DNA from: an uncultured Curvibacter sp.
GTDB lineage: Bacteria > Pseudomonadota > Gammaproteobacteria > Burkholderiales > Burkholderiaceae_C
Direction of reading: 5' to 3'
NCBI GenBank assembly: GCA_903834975.1
Contig: CAILKX010000110.1
Coordinates: 1 to 57,088, forward strand
DNA length: 57,088 nt
The notes under the pieces were generated by a model. It was not told the origin of the DNA. It did not search any database and worked only from the letters and a program-made list of their open reading frames with translations. The translations under genes were made by a program, and so were the position numbers. This document shows, in pieces, positions 16,842 to 26,041 of this stretch. Positions within the stretch are counted from its first letter, which is position 1. Each line of letters begins with the position of its first letter.

Positions 16842-17731
16842 GCGACGACGGACAACACGGTTTGTCCATCATCGCCTTTGTCGGCAGTGTTTTTTCGCCT
16901 TACTACGCATGGGCAAGAAGGCGACAAGGCGGCGTGGCCGACCCCGAGCATTTTTGCGCCTTGAATGTGGCGCTGTATGGCCAAGGCCGCAAGCGCTGGA
17001 CCATGACCGAACGCGGTCGACAGCACATCCAGCGCTCGGCCGCGCATTATCAAATTGGCCCCAGCAGCCTGCGCTGGGATGGCCAAGCATTGACCATTGA
17101 CATCGATGAAGTCAACGTGCCTTTGCCGATGCCGGTGCGCGGCCGGGTGACGGTCCGCCCGCAAGGCCTCAGCCCCTTCGTCACCGCGCTGGATGCGGCG
17201 GGTCGACACCGATGGGGGCCACTCGCGGCTTGCTCTCGCATCGAGGTCGACATGCAGCATCCCCAATTGAATTGGCAAGGCCATGCGTATTGGGATTCAA
17301 ACGAAGGCGATGAGCCGATCGAAAAAGGCTTCTCCGCCTGGGATTGGGCGCGGGCTGAAATGGCCAATGGCGACACCTCGGTCATCTATGACGTGAAGCC
17401 CTTGCAAGGACCTGACCGGGTCGTGGCGCGGCGTTTTTCTCCGGATGGCCAGAGCGCCCCCTTCTTGGCCCCGGATCAACACCCGTTGCCCCCTTCCGCT
17501 TGGCGAATTCAGCGGGCCATGTCCAGCGAAGCCCCGACCCTGCCCAGCGTCATCAGCACCTTGGAAGACACGCCTTTTTATGCCCGCTCTTTGCTCAAAG
17601 CCCAACTCATGGGCGAGCAAGTCACGGCCATTCATGAGTCCTTGGATGTGCCTCGCTTGGTCTCTTGGCCGGTGCGTTGCATGCTGCCATTCAAGATGCC
17701 CAGACGCTTCACACCGACTTGGTCACCATGA
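16781..17731 (+). CDS. crtC: Carotenoid 1,2-hydratase (hydroxyneurosporene synthase); start unresolved
   Basis: Adds water to the C-1,2 double bond of neurosporene or lycopene ends. Family-like sequence begins near 16781 (PRFDQAVPPGGYLWWYLD) and includes SDDGQHGLSIIAFVGSVFSPYYAWARR and later IYDVKPLQGP. No ATG, GTG or TTG is in frame between the ATG at 16526 (deep inside crtD) and a TTG at 16862, which would cut off the conserved GGYLWWY segment. The coordinate given is the start of recognisable similarity, not a start codon. Alternatives are a long overlap with crtD from 16493 or 16526, a rare start such as CTG or ATT, or the short TTG form. The 3' end overlaps the convergent DUF2269 gene by 23 bases. 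Confidence 0.85.
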   Translation, partial: PRFDQAVPPGGYLWWYLDALSDDGQHGLSIIAFVGSVFSPYYAWARRRQGGVADPEHFCALNVALYGQGRKRWTMTERGRQHIQRSAAHYQIGPSSLRWDGQALTIDIDEVNVPLPMPVRGRVTVRPQGLSPFVTALDAAGRHRWGPLAACSRIEVDMQHPQLNWQGHAYWDSNEGDEPIEKGFSAWDWARAEMANGDTSVIYDVKPLQGPDRVVARRFSPDGQSAPFLAPDQHPLPPSAWRIQRAMSSEAPTLPSVISTLEDTPFYARSLLKAQLMGEQVTAIHESLDVPRLVSWPVRCMLPFKMPRRFTPTWSP

Positions 17732-18161
17732 AATAAACAATCGGCAGCGGCAGCAGCGTGGCGATCGCCCCCGCGAGTTGCCAAATGCGAGACAGCCGCC
17801 AATAGGCCTCCCCGACTTCGGTGCTTTGGCGCAAGAGTTGGCGCTGTTTCAACTGAATGGGCACCAGGATGAAAAGCCAAATCAGACCCGAAAACAACAA
17901 CAAGCCATAAGACCATTGAATCCAAGGGTGGCTGGCATGTCCGCCGAATTGTTCTGCCAAGTCGTGGCCGGTGTAGACCACACCCAAAGAACCGAGCAAG
18001 GTGAAGACCCCGTCGGTGATCAACACCATGCGGTTGCTGAATTGAATGATGGCGTGGTTGCGGGTTCGCTCGGCCATCAAAGCCCAAACTCCACTGACGA
18101 TGACGTTGCCTAAAAACAAGCACGCGCAGGCCAAATGAATGATCTTGAAATAAGCACCCAT
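17709..18161 (-). CDS. DUF2269-type integral membrane protein
   Basis: 150 residues with four predicted transmembrane segments (about 5-25, 45-65, 80-105, 125-147). I recognise the DUF2269 'predicted integral membrane protein' type from the overall pattern and the conserved HLACACLFLGNVI near the N-terminus. Its function is unknown to me. It is the last gene of the long minus-strand pigment/assembly superoperon, 16 bases after crtB, so it is probably made together with crtIB. Convergent with crtC. Confidence 0.75.
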   Translation of the reverse strand: MGAYFKIIHLACACLFLGNVIVSGVWALMAERTRNHAIIQFSNRMVLITDGVFTLLGSLGVVYTGHDLAEQFGGHASHPWIQWSYGLLLFSGLIWLFILVPIQLKQRQLLRQSTEVGEAYWRLSRIWQLAGAIATLLPLPIVYFMVTKSV

Positions 18162-18177
18162 CAGAATTCAAACTCAC

Positions 18178-19239
18178 TTATCGGTGGGTTCTTTCGCGTT
18201 GTTCCAAGCGGCCAAACAAATCGACCATCCACTCGACCCGCTCATCAAAGCTGCGGGCAGGTACTTTCCAAGGCTTGGTGGCGGTCAAAGGCGCGCGGTC
18301 TTGGACGACCATGTCGACCAAATATTGAATCGCCGGCACTGGACTGAGGGGAACCGCTGGTGAGGCGGGTGGTTTGATGGCGACCGAACTGGCCTTGGCA
18401 ATCAAGGCCAACTTTCGAACGGTCGAAACCACGGTGCGTTTGTGCACCGAGTTCAAGCCCTCGCGCGCCAGTTGCTTGCCAATTTCTGCGTACACCAAAC
18501 GCGCCGATTGAATGGCCGGCCGACACTCCCAAGGCAATTCAGCCAGACCAAATTCAGCGCGCCGGTAAAGCGCATCGGCCCTTAACAGCAGGCGTTGTGT
18601 GAAACCCGCCAAACGCGCATCGAAGGTCGGGTTGGCCAACCAGGCATCGGCGTCCATGCCAATTTCACGAAACCACGCCCGCGGAATGTAGAGGCGGCCA
18701 TTTCGAGCGTCTTCCCCAATGTCTCGGGCAATGTTGGTGAGTTGCATCGCCACCCCCAATTCGCAAGCCCGGGCAATCGCAAATTCTCCCGAAGCGCCCA
18801 TGATGATCGACATCATCGCCCCCACCGTGCCCGCCACCCTCGCCCCGTAAGCCTCAACGTCCGCCAAAGTTTCATAGCGACGGCCTTCGGAATCCCACAA
18901 AAAACCATCCAACAAGGCTTCCAGCAAACCCATCGGGACGCCGTAGCGGTGCACCACCATCGTCAAGGCGCGGTCAGCGTCTTGCGGGCCGGGACGTCCT
19001 TGGTAAATGGCACTCAAACGGTCTCTCAAATCCTGCATGGCCTGGACGGGATCGCTGCCCATGTCGATGGCGTCATCGGCCAGGCGACAAAAAGCATAGA
19101 GCGCGGTCGCGGGCGGACGCAGTCGGGTTGGCAACAATTTTGAAGCCGCAAAGAAAGACTTGGACCCCCCGCGCATGAGCGCGGTACAGGCTTCTAAATC
19201 GTAGGTAAATGGGGGGGGTTTAGACGAAAGAGCGGGCAT
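18178..19239 (-). CDS. crtB: Phytoene synthase
   Basis: Joins two geranylgeranyl diphosphates head-to-head to phytoene, the first committed carotenoid step. 353 residues from the ATG at 19239, which has AGGTGG upstream; a TTG 18 bases earlier is the only alternative. The two Asp-rich Mg-binding motifs are ADDAID (about residue 55) and NIARDIGEDARNGRLYIP (about 168-185). The C-terminal 60 residues beyond the domain are Ala/Pro/Ser rich and variable. Overlaps the 3' end of crtI by 20 bases, typical of a crtIB pair. Confidence 0.96.
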   Translation of the reverse strand: MPALSSKPPPFTYDLEACTALMRGGSKSFFAASKLLPTRLRPPATALYAFCRLADDAIDMGSDPVQAMQDLRDRLSAIYQGRPGPQDADRALTMVVHRYGVPMGLLEALLDGFLWDSEGRRYETLADVEAYGARVAGTVGAMMSIIMGASGEFAIARACELGVAMQLTNIARDIGEDARNGRLYIPRAWFREIGMDADAWLANPTFDARLAGFTQRLLLRADALYRRAEFGLAELPWECRPAIQSARLVYAEIGKQLAREGLNSVHKRTVVSTVRKLALIAKASSVAIKPPASPAVPLSPVPAIQYLVDMVVQDRAPLTATKPWKVPARSFDERVEWMVDLFGRLEQRERTHR

Positions 19240-20725
19240 CAGGTACCACCTGTTCAAGCATTTTTGCGGACATCAATACACTCGGGACGCCCGCACCCGG
19301 TTGACTGCTGGCGCCCACCATGAACAAGCCGTCCACGTCTTCACTGCGGTTGTGTGGCCTGAACCAAGCGCTTTGGGTCAAGATGGGCTCCAGCCCGAAA
19401 CCAGCCCCTCGGTAAGACCACAGGCGGTCTTGGAAATCTTGTGGGGTGGTGATTTTGGAAGACACCACATGCTGCTTCAAATTCGGCAAAACACTGTCTT
19501 GCAAAACCGTGGCAATGGCGTCTCGATAGGTCTCTTGGACGGCGGCCCAATCGGTCTGGCTGCTCAAATTGGGCACCACCGACAAGACATAAAAACTGTC
19601 GCAGCCCGCAGGGGCCAAAGACGGATCGGTCGCCGTCGGCCGGTACAAATAAAGGCTGAAGTCTTTGGAAAGCGTGTGGTTTTTGAAAATTTCTTGCAAC
19701 AGGCCTTGATACCGAGGCCCCAACACCATCATGTGATGAGGCACCTCGTGGTACTGGCGGTTGGTGCCGAAATACCAAACAAACAATCCCGATGAATATT
19801 GCCCTTTGGCGATCTTTCGATCGGTCCAATGTCGTCGGTGTTCAGGCGCCACCAAATGACGGTAGGTCCAGGCAGCGTCGCCGTTGCTGACCACGATGTC
19901 GGCTGGTAAATACTCCCCCGAGGCCAGCTCCACACCGCGCGCTCGACCGGCTTCGACTCGGATGCGGGTCACAGGGGCGTTGTAGCGGATCGGCACTTCG
20001 CGCTCCTCGAGCAATTTGACGAGTTCACGCACAATCGCCGTAGTGCCCCCCATCGCTGAATGGACGCCCCAGCGACGCTCCAGAGAATGAATCAAAGAAT
20101 AAACACAGGTCACTGAAAACGGATTGCCCCCAATCAGCAAAGGGTGGAAGCTCATGACAATGCGCAGTTTGGGATGCCGTATGTGCTGCGCCACCAAGCT
20201 GTAAATCGATTGCCAGGCTTTCATCCTGACGAGCTTGGGCAGGGCCTTGGCGACATCGATCAGGCTTTCAAAGGGCACCATGCCCAATTCAACAAAGCCC
20301 AGCTGAAAACATTTTTCTGAGGCCTTGATTAAATTCTTAAACCCTTGAACATCCTCCGGGCTGAAACGCTCAATTTGCGCCAGCATTTCTTCGTCGTTGT
20401 TGCTGTAATCGAAATGCGTGCCGTCGTCAAAACGGATGCGGTAAAAGGGCGACATCAGGCGCAAATCAAGGTGGTCTTGGAGGCGCCGTCCACACAAGGT
20501 GAAGAGCTCTTCAATCAAATGCGGCAAGGTGATGATGGTGGGCCCGGCGTCGAAAGTGAAGCCGTCTTGTCGGTGCACATAAGCCCGACCGCCAGGCGCG
20601 TCCAGCTTTTCCAGAACCTGCACGCGGTAGCCATTCACACTCAAGCGAATGGCCGCGGCAAGGCCCCCAAAACCGGTGCCAATGACGAGGGCCGTGGGCA
20701 CTTTAGATGGGGAGTGAGGGGTCAT
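19220..20725 (-). CDS. crtI: Phytoene desaturase
   Basis: FAD-dependent desaturase that takes phytoene to neurosporene or lycopene by three or four dehydrogenations. 501 residues. The FAD-binding motif is VIGTGFGGLAAAIRLS (about 14-29), followed by LEKLDAPGGRAYV; the C-terminal signature is GLFMVGASSQPGAGVPSVLMSAK. Which product it makes cannot be told from the sequence, although the crtC, D, F and A genes point to spheroidene-series carotenoids. The start ATG overlaps the 3' end of puhE by 23 bases. Confidence 0.96.
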   Translation of the reverse strand: MTPHSPSKVPTALVIGTGFGGLAAAIRLSVNGYRVQVLEKLDAPGGRAYVHRQDGFTFDAGPTIITLPHLIEELFTLCGRRLQDHLDLRLMSPFYRIRFDDGTHFDYSNNDEEMLAQIERFSPEDVQGFKNLIKASEKCFQLGFVELGMVPFESLIDVAKALPKLVRMKAWQSIYSLVAQHIRHPKLRIVMSFHPLLIGGNPFSVTCVYSLIHSLERRWGVHSAMGGTTAIVRELVKLLEEREVPIRYNAPVTRIRVEAGRARGVELASGEYLPADIVVSNGDAAWTYRHLVAPEHRRHWTDRKIAKGQYSSGLFVWYFGTNRQYHEVPHHMMVLGPRYQGLLQEIFKNHTLSKDFSLYLYRPTATDPSLAPAGCDSFYVLSVVPNLSSQTDWAAVQETYRDAIATVLQDSVLPNLKQHVVSSKITTPQDFQDRLWSYRGAGFGLEPILTQSAWFRPHNRSEDVDGLFMVGASSQPGAGVPSVLMSAKMLEQVVPDARSFV

Positions 20726-21518
20726 GTGAATCCAAATGGGGCAAGCCCAAAACAGGGTTCTGTGGCTTACGAAGGGCCCAGCGCCAAAGGGCGGTGGTGT
20801 CTAAAGGCAGGACCAACATGAAGTGCTCCAAAATGGCCAGCGCCAACAAAGACCCCACCAAGAGGGAACCCACCTTTTCAGCAGGTTGGGCCAAAGGGTG
20901 CTCGCCGGCCATCAAGATCCATTGCAAGCCAATGAAGGCCACCGTCACGGCGAAAGGGAAAAAAGCATTCATGCGACGGCGTTTGAAGAAGCTCTCCAAG
21001 TAGCGCATGTGGGCAGGCAAAAAGGCTTCGCTCAAATTGCGAACCCCCAAATACAAATTCAATTTGGCACTGGTGCGCATGATCCAGAGCACCAAATAGG
21101 TACTGGTTCCCACTTGATTGGCAGCGCGCCAGGTGATGGCCAAGATGAGCAAGCCAACGATGAGCAAGGCCAACTCATGCCAGAGCACGGCTTTGAACGA
21201 CAGCCAAAAACGCGGCCAGCCCTGGCTGTTCGGCGGTAAAGGTGTTTTTTGCGGACCCGTGATCCAACCCGTGAGAAAACTCAACTCATTCCATCCCCAA
21301 GCCAATAAGGCGCAGGTGAAAGCGCAATACGCACCCGTCACACTGGTTTGATCGGCCGTGTGGTGTAAGCCCACCAAAGCGCCCAAACCGAGCAAGGTCG
21401 AAAGTCCCCAACTCAAGGTCCCCGCCGATTTGGACATGTGATTCAACATGATCACAATGCCCGTGCTGAACCACCAAATAAAGATGGCAAATCCAATGGC
21501 GATCCAGGCTTCAGACAT
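20703..21518 (-). CDS. puhE: Photosynthetic complex assembly protein PuhE
   Basis: 271-residue polytopic membrane protein with about seven hydrophobic helices. Recognised as PuhE by its position directly after acsF in the puhABC block and by family sequence such as WWFSTGIVIMLNH and RTSAKLNLYLGVRNLSEAFLP. In Rhodobacter PuhE affects reaction-centre and bacteriochlorophyll levels; its biochemical function is not established. Six bases separate it from acsF and it overlaps crtI by 23 bases. Confidence 0.9.
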   Translation of the reverse strand: MSEAWIAIGFAIFIWWFSTGIVIMLNHMSKSAGTLSWGLSTLLGLGALVGLHHTADQTSVTGAYCAFTCALLAWGWNELSFLTGWITGPQKTPLPPNSQGWPRFWLSFKAVLWHELALLIVGLLILAITWRAANQVGTSTYLVLWIMRTSAKLNLYLGVRNLSEAFLPAHMRYLESFFKRRRMNAFFPFAVTVAFIGLQWILMAGEHPLAQPAEKVGSLLVGSLLALAILEHFMLVLPLDTTALWRWALRKPQNPVLGLPHLDSHDPSLPI

Positions 21519-21524
21519 GGCTCA

Positions 21525-22601
21525 TTACCAAGCCGGCACCATGCGAACTTGATCAGGCAACGCATGGTGATTGACAGGCAAAAAGTACAACCGCGCAAAA
21601 GTAACCGCCCCCGAAGCCGCCCAGAAGCCTCGTTGAAGCAGGCCCACCAAACCACCGCGTTTTTTGGCCAAATCCATTTGTGTTTGAACCTGGAACAACT
21701 GCTTCAAACCCGCACGGAAAGCGGGGTTGTCGAGGTCCAGACTGACCGGAAAAACTTGCTTGGTAATGTCGTTGGTAATTTGGAAAACTTCGAAATCGTA
21801 GACCGATGAATCCAAGCCCATTTCTTCATGAAGCATCGGACGCGAGTGGTCACGGACGTACATCGTGGCATAGACCGCCAACAAGAAAAAGCGGATCCAA
21901 TACACATTGCCCCCCTTCAACAAGTGGGGCTGTGCCCGCATGATCAAGGCGAAGGACTCGCCATGGCGAAACTCGTCGTTGCACCAGCGCTCGAACCAGC
22001 GAAAGATGGGGTGAAAGCGCTTGTCGGGGTTCTTTTCCAATTGCCGGTAAATGCTGATGTAGCGCGCATAGCCAATTTTTTCAGACAAGTAAGTGGCGTA
22101 AAAAATGTACTTGGGTTTGAAGTAGGTGTAAGCCTTGGTTCGCTTCAAATTGCCCAGGTCAATGCCCAAACCAAAGTCTTTCAACGATTGGTTCAAAAAG
22201 CTGGCGTGACGGGATTCGTCTCTGGCCATGTAGCGCATCAATTGCTTGATGTCGGGGTTGTCGATGTTGCGGGCGATTTCGTTGTAGAGGATGCAACCGG
22301 AAAATTCAGAGGTCAACGAGGAAATCAAAAAATCCAGAAATTCCTGCCGCATGGCGGGGCTGACTTGTGAAAAACGCTGGGCGACTTCTTCGGCAAATTG
22401 GGCGTCGCGTTGAAAATGATCGTGGTTGTTGTCGCCCTCGTATTCCGACATCATCTGGTCCCACTCGGCACGGACGGCGGAAATGTCCAAGCGGTCCATC
22501 GCTGCAAAATCGGTGGTGTAAAAACGCGGACTCAGGAGGGTGCTTTGAACGGCTTTTTCAGAGGCTTTTTCGGCGCTGTCAATGGCTGCAATCGTGTTCA
22601 T
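21525..22601 (-). CDS. acsF: Mg-protoporphyrin IX monomethyl ester oxidative cyclase
   Basis: Di-iron enzyme that forms the isocyclic ring E using O2. 358 residues from the ATG at 22601, preceded by AGGA; a TTG two codons earlier is less likely. Di-iron ligand motifs are visible: [31 protein letters not shown] (EXXXH type) and [12 protein letters not shown]. No anaerobic bchE is seen in the window, so ring closure appears to depend on oxygen. Lies between puhC and puhE, the usual place in betaproteobacterial clusters. Confidence 0.97.
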   Translation of the reverse strand: MNTIAAIDSAEKASEKAVQSTLLSPRFYTTDFAAMDRLDISAVRAEWDQMMSEYEGDNNHDHFQRDAQFAEEVAQRFSQVSPAMRQEFLDFLISSLTSEFSGCILYNEIARNIDNPDIKQLMRYMARDESRHASFLNQSLKDFGLGIDLGNLKRTKAYTYFKPKYIFYATYLSEKIGYARYISIYRQLEKNPDKRFHPIFRWFERWCNDEFRHGESFALIMRAQPHLLKGGNVYWIRFFLLAVYATMYVRDHSRPMLHEEMGLDSSVYDFEVFQITNDITKQVFPVSLDLDNPAFRAGLKQLFQVQTQMDLAKKRGGLVGLLQRGFWAASGAVTFARLYFLPVNHHALPDQVRMVPAW

Positions 22602-22643
22602 GAACAAAGTCCTGTTGACGGTTATATTTTTGAGGGCGTGGAT

Positions 22644-23114
22644 TTATTCAGGCTGCATCGATAAGAAACGAGCAAACTGGTCTTTGTTGGTAGGGCCAAA
22701 TGATTCCAAGTCCACGTGTTGTCCGGTGCTGGGGTCCAGCAAAGTGAGGCGCCCTTCTGTTCGGGCAATCAATTCGAAAGGGTCAGAAGGACCCAGGCCA
22801 CGGGCATGTCGATCTCGGGTTAAGGCCCGCAAGGCGCCTCGCACAAAGCCCTGCTCACCCTGTAAGACCGTCAAGGTGGCGCCTGAAACGCCGTCAACGA
22901 CGCGAACGCCCCCATCGGCTTGGTCGAGAAAAACCAAGGAGCGTTGCTGAACCACCGCGGCATTGAGCTGATCCGGTCCATTGCCGGTCAGTCGAACCAG
23001 CCCCACTGAAACCAAGGACAAGGCCAAGATGCCGCCGACCCAAAACAACACCCAGCGAGGAAACGTGTCCTTCGGCGGTTTCGGTGAGCTTGGCGTCCAC
23101 TGGCGAGAGGTCAT
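22644..23114 (-). CDS. puhC: Photosynthetic complex assembly protein PuhC
   Basis: 156 residues: a short cytoplasmic N-terminus, one membrane helix (about 21-41) and a periplasmic domain. LTVLQGEQGFVRGALRAL and GPSDPFELIARTEGRLTLLDP are family-like segments. In Rhodobacter PuhC is needed for normal LH1-RC assembly. Its start overlaps the puhB stop (ATGA at 23111-23114). Confidence 0.92.
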   Translation of the reverse strand: MTSRQWTPSSPKPPKDTFPRWVLFWVGGILALSLVSVGLVRLTGNGPDQLNAAVVQQRSLVFLDQADGGVRVVDGVSGATLTVLQGEQGFVRGALRALTRDRHARGLGPSDPFELIARTEGRLTLLDPSTGQHVDLESFGPTNKDQFARFLSMQPE

Positions 23115-23800
23115 GTCAGGCTGCCTTGCCAGTGCGTCGCGTCTGGCGCTGGGGTTTCAGTCTTCAATCCCCGCGGGGTTTTGACAGGCGATTGAAAATC
23201 CATGCCCGCATTTGAAATCCAAGCGGCACTCAGTTGGGCGGCCACCTCGGCCACGTCGCCAATGGCACGCAAAGTGGGTTCGGGTTGGGTCAAACGCCAA
23301 GGCCTGACGCTGGGCCAAAGTTGAACCCAAGCAATTCGGTCTGAGCCTTTGAGCGCCAAAGTGATGTCACCCGCACCCGCCTCCAAAGCACGCACATCCG
23401 AGGCTTTGATTTGCTTCAAAGGCAAGTTGTAGGTCACGGTCAGCACAATCCCCAAGCGCATGACCACCCGTTTGTTGGTCAAGGTGTAAACCGTTGTCTG
23501 GGCGGTCATCCAAGCCAAGGTCCAGACCCCCAACAAGGCCATCACCGCCAAAGGTGCAATCCATTTAATCCCTTGCAGGACGGCCACAACGCCGGCGCCC
23601 TGCTCCAACGCAGGCCATGCACAGGCCAAGATCAACGCAGAAAAATAAAAAATCAATTTTCTGAAATGAAATGCAGAGGTCAGCAACACGCCCACACGGG
23701 GTGAGCCTTGCCAAAGAATGGCTTCATCCGCCGGGAGTCGCTCTGGCAAACCGAATTGGGGCTCAAACTCATGTTCGTGACCACGGTTTTCGATGGGCAT
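23111..23800 (-). CDS. puhB: Photosynthetic complex assembly protein PuhB
   Basis: 229 residues with two hydrophobic helices (about 48-65 and 80-100) followed by a PH-like domain containing TVYTLTNKRVVMRLGIVLTV. PuhB assists reaction-centre assembly in relatives. It follows puhA by 22 bases and overlaps puhC by four. The C-terminal 25 residues (FQSPVKTPRGLKTETPAPD) are polar and look disordered. Confidence 0.92.
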   Translation of the reverse strand: MPIENRGHEHEFEPQFGLPERLPADEAILWQGSPRVGVLLTSAFHFRKLIFYFSALILACAWPALEQGAGVVAVLQGIKWIAPLAVMALLGVWTLAWMTAQTTVYTLTNKRVVMRLGIVLTVTYNLPLKQIKASDVRALEAGAGDITLALKGSDRIAWVQLWPSVRPWRLTQPEPTLRAIGDVAEVAAQLSAAWISNAGMDFQSPVKTPRGLKTETPAPDATHWQGSLT

Positions 23801-23822
23801 GTTAAGACCTCACACTTCGAAT

Positions 23823-24584
23823 TTAAATAAGGGGCTCGCTGCGTTTGATGTCCGCATACAAAGTGCCGCCACCGTAATAGGCGCTGATTTTTTCTTCTTC
23901 CAGCTTGGTGACTTGGTCAGGGCTCTTCAAAGCGGGAACACCCGAAAAGTGGCGTGCGTAAATCGCATGGACTTCGACCTGATTGCGGCGAATCAAAGCA
24001 AACGACATCGGCAACAAAGCGTTGTGGCCGTTGCCGGTATCGACTTCCAAGTAACGGAACATCATCTCGGCCGAGTCAATCCAAATGTCCTTCACCGTGC
24101 CGCCTTGTTTGCCGTCACCGGCCATCACAGGCAGTCCACGTGGGTCCACATCCTGCGGGGCCACGCTGTAGCTGTTGGCCTTGCGCAAAGGTTGAATCAG
24201 CAGGTCGCCGTGGCTGGTGCGCTCTGGCACGTCTTCGCGGCTGGCATAAGCACCGGCGCCAATCGCTGCGCGCATGGCGTCGCCGCGCGGCTCCAAGGGC
24301 GCACCCGAAGTGCTGCTCGTGGGCACGCCTTGGTAAGCAGGCTCTTGGCGATTCAAGTCTGGCACGGTGACACTGTGACCGCCTTCCAGCAGAAAGGTTT
24401 TGGGCGCCGGAATGGGAAAACCCTTGACCACGACCCGGCCATTGCTGCTCGACTCCATGGGATAGCCTTCGCGGTGATTCTCCTGAGCCAAGTAATAAAT
24501 CAGGCCCGCGAAAAATATCCAGAATGCGTAAAGCAGCAATTGGGCCACATCAATATAGCCTGTGATATTTCCAATGGTGTGCAT
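23823..24584 (-). CDS. puhA: Photosynthetic reaction centre H subunit
   Basis: 253 residues from the ATG at 24584, chosen for the AAGGAG eight bases upstream; the in-frame TTG at 24605 is not needed. One membrane helix near the N-terminus (about 10-33, YIDVAQLLLYAFWIFFAGLI) and a cytoplasmic PRC-barrel domain containing GLPVMAGDGKQGGTVKDIWID and LLPMSFALIRR, which help gate proton uptake to QB. The gene starts 17 bases after lhaA and heads the puhABC-acsF-puhE set. Confidence 0.97.
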   Translation of the reverse strand: MHTIGNITGYIDVAQLLLYAFWIFFAGLIYYLAQENHREGYPMESSSNGRVVVKGFPIPAPKTFLLEGGHSVTVPDLNRQEPAYQGVPTSSTSGAPLEPRGDAMRAAIGAGAYASREDVPERTSHGDLLIQPLRKANSYSVAPQDVDPRGLPVMAGDGKQGGTVKDIWIDSAEMMFRYLEVDTGNGHNALLPMSFALIRRNQVEVHAIYARHFSGVPALKSPDQVTKLEEEKISAYYGGGTLYADIKRSEPLI

Positions 24585-24601
24585 AGCAACTTCTCCTTTG
24601 T

Positions 24602-26041
24602 TCAAAAAATGCGAGACTCGACCAAGCCGAGTGGGTGGGGAACTTCAGACAACAACGCGTGACGGCGTTTAACCAGGGGGCCAATTGAAATGAGGGTCAA
24701 AAACAAGAACAACATTTCAAGGTGATAAACCATGCTGTAACCCACCGAAGGGTCGCTGAGGGCCGGTCCGAGTGCCCCTTGTACCGACAGATGGGTCACG
24801 ACGTCTCGGAAAACCCCACCAAAGACCATGGCCGTGCCGGCCGCTGCCGATTGAACAGCGCCCCAAACGCCCAGGGCCAAACCAACGTAGGCCTTTTCCA
24901 TGCGCATGGCGGTGAACAGGGTGCCCACCGCAAAGACGCCGCCGCCAAAACCAATGCCCAAGGCACCCAGCCTGAACAGCCAGCCTGCGTCCAGTGGGGC
25001 CGAAAAAATGACCGCCGAAAACGCGGGCAAACCGGCCAAAGTGCCGTAAGCCGCCAAGCGCATGGCATCGATGCCTTTGGCCAGTTTGAGGCCGGAAAAA
25101 TAAAAACCCAATAACCCCCCAGCGGCCAACATGCCCGTCAGGGCGCTGGTAGAACCCACGCTGAGTTTCAAAATTTCACCGCCGTAGGGCTCCAGCACGA
25201 CGTCTTGCATGTTGAAAGCCAAGGTACCCAGCGCGGTGGCCCACATGAAGCGGCGTGACGTCGGCAATTGAATGAAATCGGTCCAAACCGATTGAAAAGA
25301 CCGAACCGCTTGGCCTTTGAATTCGGCCACGCGTTGCGGGTTTCTGGCCTCTTGTTTCCAGAGCGAAATGCCATTGATCACCAACACCACCAAGGCGGTG
25401 CCTTGAACGACTTGCACCAACAACTCGGGGGTGAAATGGGCCAAGAGCAAGCTAAAAATCACACTGCCGCTGACGGCACCCAACAGCAGCATGGTGTACA
25501 AAAGCGCGACCACGCGGGGCTGGGTCTCCTCACTGGCTTGGTCCGTTGCCAAAGCCAAAACCGCTGTTTGAGAAGTTTGAAGACCGGCCCCCACCAACAA
25601 GAAGGCCATCGCCGCAGCGCCCTGCCCGACCCAATTCGGGACAGGCACTTGACCGTGGCCCGACAAAACCAAAAGGGCAAAAGGCATCACCGCCAAGCCC
25701 AAAAATTGAATCAGCGTACCGCCCCACATGTAGGGAATTCGGCGCCAACCCAGCGCCGAGCGGTGCACATCGGACTGATAACCCGTCACCGCCCGCAACG
25801 GGGCGACCAACAAGGGCAGCGCCAGCATCATCGAGACCAACCAAGCCGGAACACCCAGCTCCACGATCATGACGCGGTTCAAGGTGCCGATCATCAAGGC
25901 CGTGGTGATGCCCATGGTGAACTTGAAAAGTGACAAACGCAACAACCTGGGCAGCGGCAAACCGACACTCGACACGTCGGCAAAAGGCAACCACGCTGAG
26001 GGCACCTTTTTCGCGTATTTCGTGAAGGTTTTGGCTCTCAT
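24602..26041 (-). CDS. lhaA: Light-harvesting 1 assembly protein LhaA (PucC/BCH1-family MFS)
   Basis: 479-residue polytopic protein with about twelve helices, of the PucC/LhaA branch of the major facilitator superfamily. The N-terminal segment TLNRVMIVELGVPAWLVSMM and GYQSDVHRSALGWRRIPYMWGG are typical. LhaA binds chlorophyll and promotes LH1 assembly in relatives. The ATG at 26041 overlaps the bchM stop (ATGA), which decides the start over longer in-frame forms. A second PucC-family gene lies at 38252-39598. Confidence 0.94.
   Translation of the reverse strand: MRAKTFTKYAKKVPSAWLPFADVSSVGLPLPRLLRLSLFKFTMGITTALMIGTLNRVMIVELGVPAWLVSMMLALPLLVAPLRAVTGYQSDVHRSALGWRRIPYMWGGTLIQFLGLAVMPFALLVLSGHGQVPVPNWVGQGAAAMAFLLVGAGLQTSQTAVLALATDQASEETQPRVVALLYTMLLLGAVSGSVIFSLLLAHFTPELLVQVVQGTALVVLVINGISLWKQEARNPQRVAEFKGQAVRSFQSVWTDFIQLPTSRRFMWATALGTLAFNMQDVVLEPYGGEILKLSVGSTSALTGMLAAGGLLGFYFSGLKLAKGIDAMRLAAYGTLAGLPAFSAVIFSAPLDAGWLFRLGALGIGFGGGVFAVGTLFTAMRMEKAYVGLALGVWGAVQSAAAGTAMVFGGVFRDVVTHLSVQGALGPALSDPSVGYSMVYHLEMLFLFLTLISIGPLVKRRHALLSEVPHPLGLVESRIF

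Noticed and set aside
17445-18113. A 222-codon plus-strand frame covering the crtC 3' end and the DUF2269 gene
   Set aside because: It is out of frame with crtC and antisense to a well-formed four-helix membrane protein.
22602-22643. A PpsR box directly upstream of acsF
   Set aside because: TGTTGACGGTTATATTTT has no right half-site; acsF is better explained as part of the bchF superoperon.
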